Assembly: GCA_019633425.1 (NCBI GenBank)
Contig: WSUB01000054.1
Location: 1 to 64,000, forward strand
Length of the DNA: 64,000 bases
From: Tulasnella sp. 424
Lineage: Eukaryota > Basidiomycota > Agaricomycetes > Cantharellales > Tulasnellaceae
Direction: 5' to 3'
Shown: one piece after another, positions 9,631 through 21,112 of the stretch
How the letters are laid out: the number at the start of each line of letters is the position of its first letter
Position numbering within the stretch: the stretch's first letter is position 1
Program-made: the position numbers and the translations under genes
Notes under the pieces: model-generated
Told to the model about the DNA's origin: nothing
Seen by the model: the letters and a program-made list of their open reading frames with translations, nothing else
Databases searched by the model: none

Positions 9631-12600
9631 ATGTCGAAGATGGCGCATTCCCCTTTTATCTACGTCGATTCTTCGCCTGAACCGGATATACGACCTCCCG
9701 ACCCACCTTCAACCACCGCGAAAGGCAAAGGCAAAGCCAGAGCCAGACCGCCCCCACCAGATGAAGAAGTCATTATAGTCGACGACGACGACGATGACGT
9801 TGTCCCTGCCCCGAAAATTCAAGTCGAGTATGGCGTTCCGGGGCCCAGCGGCAATTCCACCATTCGGATCGCAGCCTACCCGCATGGCCGGCCCACGCCC
9901 TCCAGTTCCTTCCAGGATAATAGCTTCAATGCAAGAGATACGGTAGCGGTTGCTGCAAGGGACCAAAGTCCGATTCCCCAATGGGTCATTGACGACATGA
10001 CGGCGAACATTCCGGTATCGGGACCGAGCGGCAGTATGAATCAGGACCAGACAACGTGAGCCATTCACCATCTTCTCTTTGACTTGTTCCCTGCTTCTTT
10101 CATCATATCCCTTTGCGCGTTTGAAACTATTTATCCCACTCGGTTTCTTTCATCGCACACGTATTCTAAAATATCGCGCTATGTGGCTTCCGCCTCGACA
10201 AGTCGCTTTCTAAACTATCCTCTCTCCCAAACGTTCTTCCAGGTAATAACCCTCGTCTTCGTTATTTCTACGTAGATCTTATCCTCGAACGTCTCCACAA
10301 CCTTTTGCCGCCGTGAAACACCAATCGATTCCGCTCCGCCACTCTCCACCCCCCATGGACGTCAACGAAACTAATGACGGGCTCCCCTCAATACTCGAGG
10401 ACCAGAACGCAGCTATTGATCGACAAGGAGTCCAACCAGTCGATCCTACACAAGACGCCCTTCGCGATCCCATTCACCCTGAAGGTTCAGCGTCCCGCCC
10501 GAATCCTCGCCCTTCTCATCCCGCTCACTCGGAGCACGAAGGAGATGGTCCACACACCGTAGAAGACATCGTCTCTGCACATCTTGCATCTGTCCTCGCC
10601 GTCATTCCAGATGTTCAGCCAGAACACGCTCTTGGACTCATCAATCAGTGAGCACTGCAATCCTGCTTGGCTCGTTTCAACGATCAACTGACTCTCTGGA
10701 TCCTAGGCAACTTGCATCTGAGGGAGCAGCTAACCACGCTGTAGAAGCGGTAATCAATCAGCTGTTCGACTCGGCATATCCCAAGGTCGAGAAGAAGAAA
10801 AGAAAACGTGATTCCGAAGACTCTACGCAGGGGCCTGATGCGACTAGCGAGAAGGGCAAAATGGTAGCCAAGGACGAGAAGAAGGGCCGAATTGATTGGC
10901 TAAGTTTGGAGAGACAATGTCCGCCTGGACCCTATGTTATTCTCGCGCTGGTCAGTTTCTTTATTCCTCTTACCTTGTTCGACACACTCTTATCGTTTGT
11001 TCCATTTCTGACAGGATCAACTTAGTCAAGACTTTCGATACATTTCGAAATCACAGTAAGCCCCGCGCCCAACCGTCTGTGGTGAGAATTGCTGACGCCA
11101 AAGCACATACATAGTGTTCGGGATGTATTCTCTTCCAACAACCATCTCTATTACCCGTCCTACTTCCAGCTTCGCACGGTGGATAACACATCCCGTTTCT
11201 GGAAAAAGGTGCCGACGCCTCGCCCCAAAGGCAAAGGCCGTTTCAAAAGTGAAGAGTTTGACGTGGAGCGACAGGCCGTTCTCGATGCAGTCGGTAGGTA
11301 TTTCAACAGCGTTTAGATTCTGCTTTCCTGATGGAGTCGTTTGGATAGCCGCCGAGCAGGAACCTGGATTTCTTCCCGGAAATGATCAAGTATCTGGTCT
11401 CTCCAGCTCTGCTCAATCCAGTCGAATTGAGGAAGAGGAAGAGGAGGTTGAGGGAGGGATCGAGTGTGGTTGCTGCTTCTCGGCTTATGCGTTTGAAAAC
11501 ATGATTCAATGCCCCGACGCGCACCTATTCTGCAAGACATGTGCCAGGAGGACAGCAGAAGAAGCGATCGGCGGGAGGAAGGCGATGATTAAGTGTATGG
11601 ACCAAGACGGTGCGCATAGTGGGACTCACTTTTCCGGCCCCTCCAGCAACTGATCGTCCTCCGTTCAGGTTGTCAGCTTGAATTTTCCGTATCAGAAATA
11701 AAACGTTTTCTTGACTCGAAAGCGTTTGGACTTTTGGAGAAAATCAAAGCAGAAAGAGCCCTCACCGATGCCTGCTTGGAAGGTAAGACCGTTGCCAGCG
11801 ATTTTTTCGCTTTGCTGATGGCCTAGTTGCGACCCCCTGCGCAGGCCTCGAAGAATGCCCTTTTTGCGACTTCAAGTGCATAATCGAGAACGACCAGGAG
11901 CGGCTGTTCCGTTGCGAGAACGACGAGTGCGGCATTGTCAGTTGCCGGCAATGCAAGAAAGAGGTAGTCTGCCATCCTACCGGGTATACTTCCTAGTGAA
12001 ATTTACTAATAGATGCCTTGCATCCGCCTAATCTTAGGATCATTTGCCAAGATCGTGTGCAGAGGTGGTCGACGATCGAAACCTGGACGCTAGGCATGCT
12101 GTGGAAGAGGCGATGACCGAAGCTTTAATGAGGAAGTGCCCAAAATGTTCCAAAGGTCAGAACTGAGACTTGCCGAGCTCGACGATCCACCTGACGTCGC
12201 CATTCCTGCTCCGTAGCTTTCATCAAGGAAAATGGCGTAAGTCTCCAAACTCAATTATCGGGATTGTTGTTCAAGTTTCGAACTTTCCCTAGTGCAACAA
12301 GATGAGATGCCCATATTGTCAAGCACTCTCATGCTATGTCTGCCGCCAAATTATTTCGTATGTCTTTTATCAAGCTTGCACTACGTTAATATTTTGACAA
12401 TCTCTGTAACAGTGGTTATGAACATTTTAACCAACAACCTGGTCAAGCTGCAGGTTCGAAGAGTAAGAGCAAAAAGGTAGTAAATTCACGCAACGCCGAT
12501 ATCGTGCCATTTACTAACCGTCACCCTCCTGTAGTGCCCTTTGTGGGATGATCTTGATAAACGTCATCACGACGAGGTGGCTGAAGCAGCACGCCGTGCC

Positions 12601-13227
12601 GCCCGAGAGCAGGAAATCGCCAATCCTGAAATCAACCCCGACCAGCTCAAAGTTGATCTTCCTCCAGCTCCCCCGAATCGTGCCGAGAACCCTGCTCCTG
12701 CACAAGGATTTCCTATTCCAGCCGGCTTTGCAGGCGGCCTTTTCGGCCTCAACCCGCTTGTTCCCCCTCCGCAGCCTGCCGCCGCCAATCCCATCAATGA
12801 ATTCCAGCACCACGTAGCTCGTATAGAACGCGAGGCTCAACACCCTCGTCGTATCGTCGTTCCACCCAGACGTGCCCGTCGTGATGAGCTTTTGGCCTTA
12901 GTGGAGCAGCAAAATGCAGAGCTGCGGCGGGTCCGGGAGGACCTTGAACGTCAGCGAAACGAGGTAGTCGCTCTACAGCGCGCAGGAGGACACGGAATGA
13001 ACCCTTTCGGAGGACCTGTCAATCAGGCGCCCTTCGAAAACGCGGGGTTTGGGCCTAGAGCACGTCATCCGGCGCCTGCTCTCTTCGGTGCCCCTCCAAT
13101 GCAGAACCCCCCGGAAAGAGCGGGAAACCCATTTATTCTTCAACCAGGGTGGTTTCACCCAGTTGCTCCTGCTGCTGGGGCGCATGTCTACGAGAATGGT
13201 GGTCCGCAGCCCGCTCAACGCCAATAG
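9631..13227 (+). CDS. RBR-type E3 ubiquitin ligase, RNF216/TRIAD3-like
   Basis: RING-between-RING ligase; such enzymes pass ubiquitin through a catalytic cysteine in RING2. The ATG at 9631 gives MSKMAHSPFIYVDSSPEPD, followed by a disordered acidic stretch (EEVIIVDDDDDD) resembling a SUMO-interacting motif. Next come a CUE-like helical segment (VLAVIPDVQPEHALGLI, ~10600), a Lys-rich linker, the conserved RISKSQVRDVF-like region (~11040-11120), and RING1 (CGCCFSAYAFENMIQC, ~11465). The in-between-RING zinc ligands CPFCDFKC and CENDECGIVSCRQC lie at ~11860-11960. RING2 is CPKCSKAFIKENG, then CNKMRCPYC; the NGC cysteine codon starts right after an intron at 12293 and is the likely catalytic residue. 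The tail from ~12540 is CPLWDD plus a coiled-coil and Pro/Gly-rich region, ending at 13227. About ten exons were read. Substrates are unknown. Confidence 0.88.
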
Positions 13228-13494
13228 TACTAATCACTCGACCGCCTTATTCATTGTATACACCTGACCCTTTTTTTTTCGTTTCGATGGCTCTCAGGCA
13301 CTCTTACCACGTGTACATTTTAGACCATTGCCCTAGTTTCTCCTCTTCTGTACCTTATGATGCACTTCGGTGGTAACGCGGTTATTGTGACAAGTCAGGG
13401 AGGACGTAAAACATCCATTTACTCATCCCAGCTACCGACGCTGCTTGCCTAGCTCTCTTTCTCTAAGAACACCCTCTCTTTCTCAACGCTTACT

Positions 13495-14392
13495 ATGAAG
13501 CCCGAAACGCAAGCCTTCCTAGCTGATGCCAAGGCACAGTTCGGCGTGCGACGCTACCACGCAGACCAGACACGCCTTTGCGAAAACTGTCAGGCCGTAG
13601 GAACTCCGGATAAGAGACTTCTGAGATGTAAAGGATGTGAAAATAGCTGGTATTGCGTAGGTTGAGTCATTCAATCCAAATGCGAACACTCAATAGGCTG
13701 ACTCAGGAACCTAAATCCTGTTATAGGGTACTGCTTGCCAAAAGGCAAGTAATTGTTTTGCGCTCGCAGTTCATTTTTCTAATTTCCCGTAGGAGCATTG
13801 GAAGTTCCACAAGAACAATTGTAAACGCCAACAAGCGGGATTCGCCAACAAAAGTGTCGGAGCCGCGGCAACGAGAGCCGCTTTGAGGGAATGGGTTCGA
13901 CAAAAGGACATGGCACTTGGCTTCGCCGCAAACGAGGCTCTGCTTCCTTCTAGGGACCACCCAGACCATAATCTTACCGAAACGCACGTCCTCATGGTCA
14001 ATATCGCCGAATTTCCTCGTGGCACTGGCCAATTCGAGATCCTAGATGCTCGCGTGGGCTTACACCAGGAGATGAAGGACGCTTTCAAAGACCATGGGTC
14101 GGAGAACGAATACAGCGATCTGCTTCAGAATCTTGAGGTGATGAAGAAGGGAGCTGAGCGGACAATGGGTGGTATACCGATCTGGGGCACCGCATTCATT
14201 GTGGTCAGATGCATCGTTGGAATGGAGATGATCATGCAAGTGCATCCAACCTTCATCAAAAAGGAAGCGATCGAAGAGAAAATGAAGGAGGACTCGCGAA
14301 AAGACTGGATAGACCAATTCAAGATGTTTGCGAATGCCGAAAAGATGTATCAAACACCAGACGGTAAGGTGTTCGTCATCGCGAATCCGTAG
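13495..14392 (+). CDS. MYND zinc-finger protein, family member 1
   Basis: The start MKPETQAFLADAKAQFG is followed by a MYND finger with ligands CENCQAVG, LLRCKGCENSWYC, an 18-base microexon reading GTACQK, then EHWKFHKNNCKR. MYND fingers usually mediate protein-protein contacts. The intron after the microexon begins with GC, not GT (AAAAG/GCAAGTAATT), a rare GC-AG intron. The C-terminal ~170 residues contain THVLMVNI and IWGTAFIVVRCIVG, ending MKEDSRKDWIDQFKMF. They match the C-terminus of the MYND genes at 41077 and, more distantly, 34255, which defines a local family. No SET domain is present, so it is not a SMYD methyltransferase. Function unknown. Confidence 0.82.
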
Positions 14393-15250
14393 TAGTCAGA
14401 ATTCTGTTATTGCATGTTCTTGAACAAAATTTCCCCTTGCAATTATCGATGAACCAATCATTCCGGGGTAATGTCTTATCTTGGGTCCGTGAGTGTGACA
14501 CATAATTTGACTCTGAAGTCCATTCTGAACTTGCTGTCATCTCCACTATCTTCTTCTGAATATCTAGAACAAGAAGTCTTTGTCCATGCTTACCCTCCGC
14601 CTACTGACCGATATTTGTCAAGGGGAAGGATCCGGGGACCGCCTTAACGGCAGTTTTCATCGTAGTGATGACAAGTTCCTTCCGTCGGTCGTTGCAACCA
14701 TCGACCGCTACGTGCTTGGCACTTTCAATCCAAAGAGGTGACATCTATAATCGTAATCCCAGCGTGCCAAGGCAGAGTTCGACGACGGATTGATTCGTGC
14801 GAACGGACTGGCATTGACAAGGTCCGCGCTGCGGAGATTGACACACGTACGACACCACAAAAGCCGGGAAGCCCGATATCTCCTCTCCAAGCAACCTCTA
14901 TTTTCCGCACAACTCGCCTGACTTGTAGTTGCACTGCCAACCTTGTTAGAGTCACGCAACCCAAATCCAGGTTTCTAAGGCCAAACAGGGGGCTGTACGT
15001 GCTAGTCCTGTGACTCTGCACAGCGTATGCCATTGCGAACACATCAAGGCCCCACCGAGGTTTGCGATCGCGTTGCTTCCACGTAAATATACACATCACT
15101 CCAAGAGGCGTAGTAACTCAACCACAGCCTTGTGTGAGTAAAGATGGGCCAGCTACCTCTTGATCTCGACTTGCACTGAACCGCGCCTTATCCTGTCCTG
15201 CGTGAGGGAAGGCATCGACATCTCACCGACACCTCTTTTAACTAGCCGAT
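14393..15250. other. Intergenic, nothing recognised
   Basis: Only short frames on both strands; none could be linked to a neighbour or a family. It separates the MYND gene from the first Gag/GYISR gene. Confidence 0.45.
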
Positions 15251-16556
15251 ATGGCATCCTCAGGTAATTTTTCTTACAGCAGTAATTTGGCTTTGTGTCA
15301 GAGCTGATTGAACCGCGTGGAAGATCCTTATGTCTTTAGTGGAAAGGACGGCCGCGAGTGCGAGCGTTTCATCCGCAGCATTAAAAGCCATGCATTTGCG
15401 CAACAGAGACAACGTGACTATGAGTGGATGGCAGATCTAGCAGCAACACTTTTAGATGGAGCCGCTCTTCGTTGGTATAGCGGGCTTGACGAGAACACTC
15501 AAGGAAACTGGAAATTGCTAGAGAAGGCACTTTTGGCGCAGTATCCAGGGGAGCCGGAGGGATCAAGTGGAATTATATCTAACAGGTAGGCCCGTGCCTC
15601 GACTCAGTCAGTGCCCCATCAAAATACACATCTGATACGTCCGCCAGCTCGACCATACCCACCCCGGCGGCGGCGGCTCCTTCACCTGGTCACCACCCAG
15701 TTAGGCCACCCTCATTCGATCGGTACGTCCATATCTCCGGCTCTATAAGATATTTCAAATACCTAGAAGACCCTTCGATTGTCACCAGAACTGTAGCCGC
15801 AAGCTATTCTTTCATCCAGGCTCCTGTTGCCGCACCGTGAGTCAAGTGCTGCTAGAGCTCAGGAAGCTTCCAACTTGGCATTGTTTTCGAGTAGATTACC
15901 CGTGGATCAAGGTGTCATCCAGGTTACCTTGAACTCTCAAGATTTAGGCTTTATTTCCAGACAACTCGACATTGCCGGCCATTGCCAGTTGACGAAGGTA
16001 CAGGCTGAGGCAGCCGTTGTGGAAGTTAGGGCAGTCGGAAGGCGCTCTAGCCTTCGTGTTCTTGTAAGTAACATATGTTGCTTTATTGTGACACCTCACT
16101 CAAACTCCATTTGTTGCAGAATTCGCTGTCTGGACAGCCAAGCTATATTGTGGTGACGTAAGCGCTCATACATCTCGCTCAGAGATGCGTCTCAAAAGTC
16201 CTGTGATATTGTGATCTGTCTAGGGATGATACGGACTACTTGACGTTTGACACGTCATCTACGGGCGAGGCTTCTGGCGCGTTATGGAATCTCCCTGGCG
16301 GGGGACGGCTTGAGCTCGTCAGTTTTCCGATGACCACAGGTCAAAAGGGTCTCGGTATGCTGTATGGGAAACCCGCACTCAGCATGGAAAAGCAACAAAA
16401 CCCCTCGAGAGACGTGATGATTTGTGTCTACAGCCGGCTGTTTAAGAACAATATACTGGTTGGTACTGCTCCCTAATACCTTTTTGCACACGCTCAGCTT
16501 CTCCATTTGCAGGACCTGACGTTCCTGAGATCGTCCTGAACTCGGCGTTGGATTGA
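15251..16556 (+). CDS. Gag-like / GYISR-domain protein, paralog A
   Basis: First of three paralogs (A, B, C). The N-terminal exon (~15308-15590) carries a retroelement Gag-like helical domain: FIRSIKSHAFAQQ, WMADLAATLLDGAALRWY, then GLDENTQGNW and LEKALLAQYP. After a Ser/Pro linker and introns comes one copy of the ~55-residue domain seen elsewhere in this window (VIQVTLNSQDLGFISRQLD to SLRVLV, ~15915-16065). A Trp-containing segment follows (GALWNLPGGGRLELVSF, ~16275), then a terminal exon reading PDVPEIVLNSALD that stops at 16556. No protease, reverse transcriptase or integrase is present. The start is uncertain: the ATG at 15251 does not join the Gag frame cleanly through the visible intron, and an in-frame TGA lies just before TTG 15308, so the 5' end may be damaged. 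Function unknown. Confidence 0.55.
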
Positions 16557-17201
16557 GCCGGTTTTGTCTTGCCCCGCGGGATTTTGATTTTTCTTTCCCT
16601 GTAAATCCCTTGATACTTACTGCGCACTCCGTTCCCTGAGGGGCGCTGTACCTGACTTTCGTGTTTGGGCGCGCTTGGATTGTTTGTGATCCCCGAATAG
16701 AAAGCAGACGCCCATGCCAAGGGCTTGGGACTTCCCTGATTTAGACAGGGTCAAACGTGGTGGAACGGAAGGGACAGCGCTTCTCCCCTTATCTACGTGC
16801 GCGCTTCCGGCAGCCACGAAGTTACCCACCCGATTTAAAACCTTCCGCGCTCTCCTCTTCCTCCTCTCACTCCCTCCTCCAATTTTACCTCAGACGCCTA
16901 AGGCCTTGCCTTGCCTTGCCTTGCTCTTCATTTGTGACATTGACCAGTCACTCCCCGGTCCGGTAAGCCGAGTCCCTTGCTTGGCGACGATAACCGCCCA
17001 TTCGATCGGTGGCTGTTTTTGAACCGGTTCAATCACTAGGCACCGCCAAGCAACTCCATCGCCTTGGCCAAAACGTTGCCGTCTCCCCACCAGCCCACAA
17101 CCGCCTTCCTCCACCCTCTGGAAACACTATTAGTTGAGGGAAAGTTAACAAGTCATACCTCGGATCCCCTTTCAGACCGTCTGAGCCAATGTCCGTTCCG
17201 A
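16557..17201. other. Spacer and 5' leader between paralogs A and B
   Basis: C/T-rich sequence around 16850-16930, including a run of CCTTG repeats near 16905-16925, resembles a basidiomycete promoter and leader for the gene starting at 17202. No gene seen. Confidence 0.45.
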
Positions 17202-19446
17202 ATGGTGAGTTCTGATTCCGCGAGTCCTTATCCGCCACGACCAAACATCCGCTCCCCAGTTACCTTCCCCGCCTTCAACGGCCTCAACGACGACTGCGAG
17301 ACATTCGTTTCCTCCATTCAGCAACTAGCACTTTCCAAAGAGAAACACACCGACGACAAATGGATCGCCGGGCTGGTTGCTGGCTGCTTGTGCGGGGACG
17401 CCTTGGTGTGGTTCGCCGCTCTGGACCCAACCACCCAGGAGAGCTGGCATTCCCTTCGACGGAGGCTCCTTGAACGCTATGGCATCAAAGCCCTTCCAAG
17501 AATGAGCAAAAATGCTTCGCCTCTGAAGCGCCACAGCAGAGCTTCCAGGTAATTACGGCTGTGCTGGCGGCTGGGCGTGTCTGTGGCTGACCGGTACCGA
17601 TTGTCTTGGCAGTATCACTTCCACCTCAAGCGATAGCTCTGCCTACTCTACCCCCTCAACATCCGTTTGTTCATCCCCTGCTATCCCAGCCCCAAAACAC
17701 TATTCTCCCAAAAATATTTCGTCCGGCGCGCGGGCAGGAAGAATCGCCGTAACCTGTGGCGATAAAAGCTCCTGTGGCTACATCAGCAGGAGCCCTGACC
17801 GGGACGGAGTGTATTATGTGACGCAGAATGCCTCGGAAGCACTCCACGTTCAAGTGGAGCCTGCGAAGGATAATCAGCTAATGGAGATTCGCCTCATGGT
17901 AGGCAACAACCCTCTCTTATCTGGGACCAGTCTCCTAATAGATTGTCATAGAACTCGTCAGTTACTCAAGAGCATCTCGGCGTTACCTGGTACAACTCTG
18001 GCAACCCAGATATGCGGTACGGGTCATCCAGGTATGTACGGTCCAACCTGCCAAAGCCCACATCAGCAGACCTGATCGTGCCCAATTACACAGCATATCC
18101 GGTCTTTCTGCCACTCGGGTGACTCCCCTCGTGGTTGAATCCTCCGCTTCCGAGCTCTATCGAGGTCCCGAGTCCTCTACAATCTGGAGCCTCGGTGAGG
18201 GTGACGCATTGGAGGCAAAATGGCCTACAGGATCAGGACACGCCCACACGCTCGTGATGGCCATTGGTCCAGGTAATCTCGTTTACTTCGTTCCTGATCA
18301 ATGCTCTTGGATCGAAGGCTCCTGGTTTGGGAGATATGTCGAAGCAGTGAGTCCGTTCTCCTTCGTTGTTCGTCTATGATAGGTCTAAGGGACGGCATTC
18401 TAGCGCCTTACGTTCGAACCGTTCATCCGACCATTAGCGCATTCTCGAAATTCGTCAACGTCAGTTGGTATTAAGCGGTCGTTCTTCTTGTCGCTTCTGA
18501 CACAGCCTCCACCAGCCTCTCCCTACCAAGCCCAGCAAGATTGACCGCGCCAAAACTCAACGACGGCCTAAAGTCTGTACCGATATGAATCTCGAAAACA
18601 TATGCTGATCCGATAATCTGTAATATAGTCCGAAAGTTCGATTCCTTGCGGCCACCCAGGAGTCTGCCGAGTGGTCAAGCAACCATTCCTCTGCACCGAA
18701 ACCGGCAAGGTTTGGACGGGTTCGAGTGATCTCCAATCATCCGTCTGGAAATGGATACATCGGGACCACACTTTCCAACTCTGGTGCTTTATTAGTGAGC
18801 CACGTCGACGAAGACATTCCCCTTGAGGTTAGGTGTCCAGAAGGGAGAGGAATATTGCATAATTTGGAGCTCATGGTCAGTCTTTTCCGGATGATCAGAA
18901 TTATCAACTCTGACGAATCGTGTTGAAACATTATCAGAACGCGAGGACGGATCACACTTGGCTTGGAATGACCTGGTTAGAGAGTAAGGCCCCAAGTCTC
19001 TGCCCAGGGTCCAGCAGGTGTGTAAACGAATCAAACCGTCTCCCCGTTGTATCCCGCTGAAACTGGTTGATTGCTCTGGGATCTAGTATTGCCGCATTGA
19101 GCCATGTTAGCGACTCTCGTTGGGGGTATTCGGTTTCTTCGACCTCGAATAAATACGCGGGGGAGAAGGGCCATGCAGTGTGGAACGTCCACGATGACGG
19201 CACTGTTCGGGCGACATGGTCTGACGGAATCGGTGAGTTAACCTTTGTATCGGTCGAGTCGTCGAAACACTCACAATCAAACGTTTTCTAGTGAGCAAGT
19301 CTTTGTCATTTGTGACCGACCCTGCATCGAGAGAACTCTTTGTTGTTCCCGACAAGACATCGAGTTGGCTTGGAGAGTTTTGGGGTTACGTCAGAGTGGT
19401 GGGTTTCCGTTGGCTCGTAGTGCCAGAACGCTCTTTGCTGACTTGA
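17202..19446 (+). CDS. Gag-like protein with two GYISR domains, paralog B
   Basis: The best preserved paralog. The start MVSSDSASPYPPRPNIRS leads to a Gag-like domain (FVSSIQQLALSKEKH, WIAGLVAGCLCGDALVWF, TQESWHSLRRRLLERYG), then a Ser-rich linker. GYISR copy 1 lies at ~17735-17900 (GRIAVTCGDKSSCGYISR ... LMEIRLM). It is followed by a Trp/Gly segment (STIWSLGEGDALEAKW, ~18180) and VYFVPDQCSWIEGSWFG (~18290). The set then repeats: copy 2 at ~18715-18870 (GRVRVISN, GNGYIGTTLSNSGALLV ... LHNLELM), AVWNVHDDGTVRATWSDG (~19175), and LFVVPDKTSSWLGEFWGY (~19340), ending VVPERSLLT at 19446. The gene thus looks like a Gag-like head plus two ~130-residue repeat units, each spread over several small exons. 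No signal peptide or membrane segment is visible. Function unknown. Confidence 0.65.
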
Positions 19447-19885
19447 AACGCCGGGTAGGAATTGAGGTTCGAAAGTGCATGAGGATGTTTGTACGAGAGA
19501 TGACTTGACGGACTGTATGACGCGTTTCGACGCACTAGAACATTCACGGACTTTACGGTGCACAGGATTGGTTGACTGGGGACTCTGGCTCATAGGACTT
19601 TGTCGTTGGCATGCTTTCCATGGAGACACTCGGAATTAAGGATTATAGACTTTTATATAGGCACATGTACCATTACATACGAAAAAGGGGGCTGCTAAGG
19701 GGCTCTTATGCCAGTCAAGATATCGCTTCGATTGCCAACCTCTAGAATTTTACGATATTTAGTATTAGAGTGGTCAGGGAAAGGGAAGGGATAGCGTACG
19801 GCATTTCGATATCCTTCAGCTCGCGAAAGCACATAATGCTTTTTGAACGTTTTGAAGTCGGAAAATAGACAAATGCGATTATCCT
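19447..19885. other. Convergent 3' region between paralogs B and C
   Basis: Tail-to-tail spacer with AT-rich segments near 19640-19680 and 19740-19780 that could serve as polyadenylation regions for the two converging genes. Nothing else recognised. Confidence 0.4.
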
Positions 19886-21112
19886 CTATGTTAACCATTG
19901 CGGTAAGCGGCCCACTGCCTGGAGTCGAAGAGCGGAGTACATCCGGTTAGTTCCGCCGTCAAGAGAGAAGGGAGGACTGCGAACCTCGGGTGCCCACAAC
20001 GGAGCCATCATCGGGCTGGACATCCCATACTTCGACTTTGGTGTGGGAGGTCCGTTCGTGCCAAGAGGACACAACAGAGCCGAGTTGACGACCGCTGACC
20101 GCCGTTAGACTGGCGCGACTATGGAGAGCATTTAGGTTCGGGGACATGTCGGAGGGAGTAGCGGGGTGGTGAGACGGCTTACATTCGGCCATGTTTCGGG
20201 TCATCGGAATTGTACTTGAGTTTAGGCACATGCAATGTAATGCCAAGCCATTGATATAGCGGATCCGTGTAATTCTGGCCGATCGCGAAACCAGGTCAGG
20301 CGTGACTTGAGCACAAAGGTGGAATATGATTTCTCACCACAATGCGAAGTAGTCTCGGGTCGGATGACTCGTAAGCGACTCTCAATGCTGAATCCTTGGA
20401 TGAGGTGCGGCAGAAGGTACTGCCATTGGGACCCAGTGTTCGACTGACGTAGCCGTCTGCGGTAGGAACTGGAGAGATGATTCGGAGGTAACCTTCGACT
20501 CTGAACGGGTCGTGTATATGACACCGAGAGACAGGTGGTACTGGAGACATGGTATAACCTTCAGACTGCGCTGCTGCTGCAGGTGTCGGAATGGTTAACG
20601 TGGGCATGACAGGCGAATCAAGCGCCGATAAACTATGGTTGGATGAAGGTTGAGCGACGCTGACAAACCGGGATGGAGTAAGCGACTCACCGACCGAAAT
20701 CGACAGGTTCGCCAGTTGATGTAGTCGGTGGGTATTGTTCCAACAGAGCCTTTCGCAGCAGCCTCCAGTCACCCTGAGTCTTCTGGTCTAGGGATTCGTA
20801 CCATCTGAGGGCGTCGCCTGCGATGCAAGTGGACGCATACTGAGCAGTCCAGAAGGGATCCATCTGCTTCTCCAGAGAAAATGCCCTCTGACGGATGGAA
20901 AGGATGAAATCCTCGACATTGTGTCCATCCTGCTCTCCGCGAAAAATCACGAAAGGCAAGAAGTCTACGGGGAGAGGTTCCACAAACGTCTGCCCATTAG
21001 ATACTAACGTCTGCCCGCTAGACGCTAGCGTTAATGCACTAGATGCTAGTGTTCGTGCACTGGATGCTGGAGATGATGGTAACGGGATGTCGTGTGCGCC
21101 AAACGTTGACAT
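19886..21112 (-). CDS. Gag-like / GYISR-domain protein, paralog C
   Basis: Minus-strand paralog facing B tail to tail. The ATG at 21112 gives MSTFGAHDIPLPSSPASS, followed by a short run of imperfect 8-residue repeats (LASSALT, LASSGQT, LVSNGQT; ~21000-21070) and a Gag-like domain: VEDFILSIRQRAFSLEKQ, then GDALRWYESLDQKTQGDW and LRKALLEQYPP. After an intron at ~20688 comes the GYISR copy (YLRIISPVPTADGYVSR, GSTFCRTSSKDSALRV ... LRIVV, ~20335-20500). Downstream exons include VEVWDVQPDDGSVVG (~20030), the counterpart of the Trp segment in A and B. The last exon and stop at 19886 are the least certain part. It carries one domain copy, as in A. Function unknown. Confidence 0.58.

Noticed and set aside
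12514..12843. Minus-strand open frames opposite the RBR ligase 3' exon
   Set aside because: They are antisense shadows of a well-supported exon with coiled-coil and Pro-rich coding sequence.
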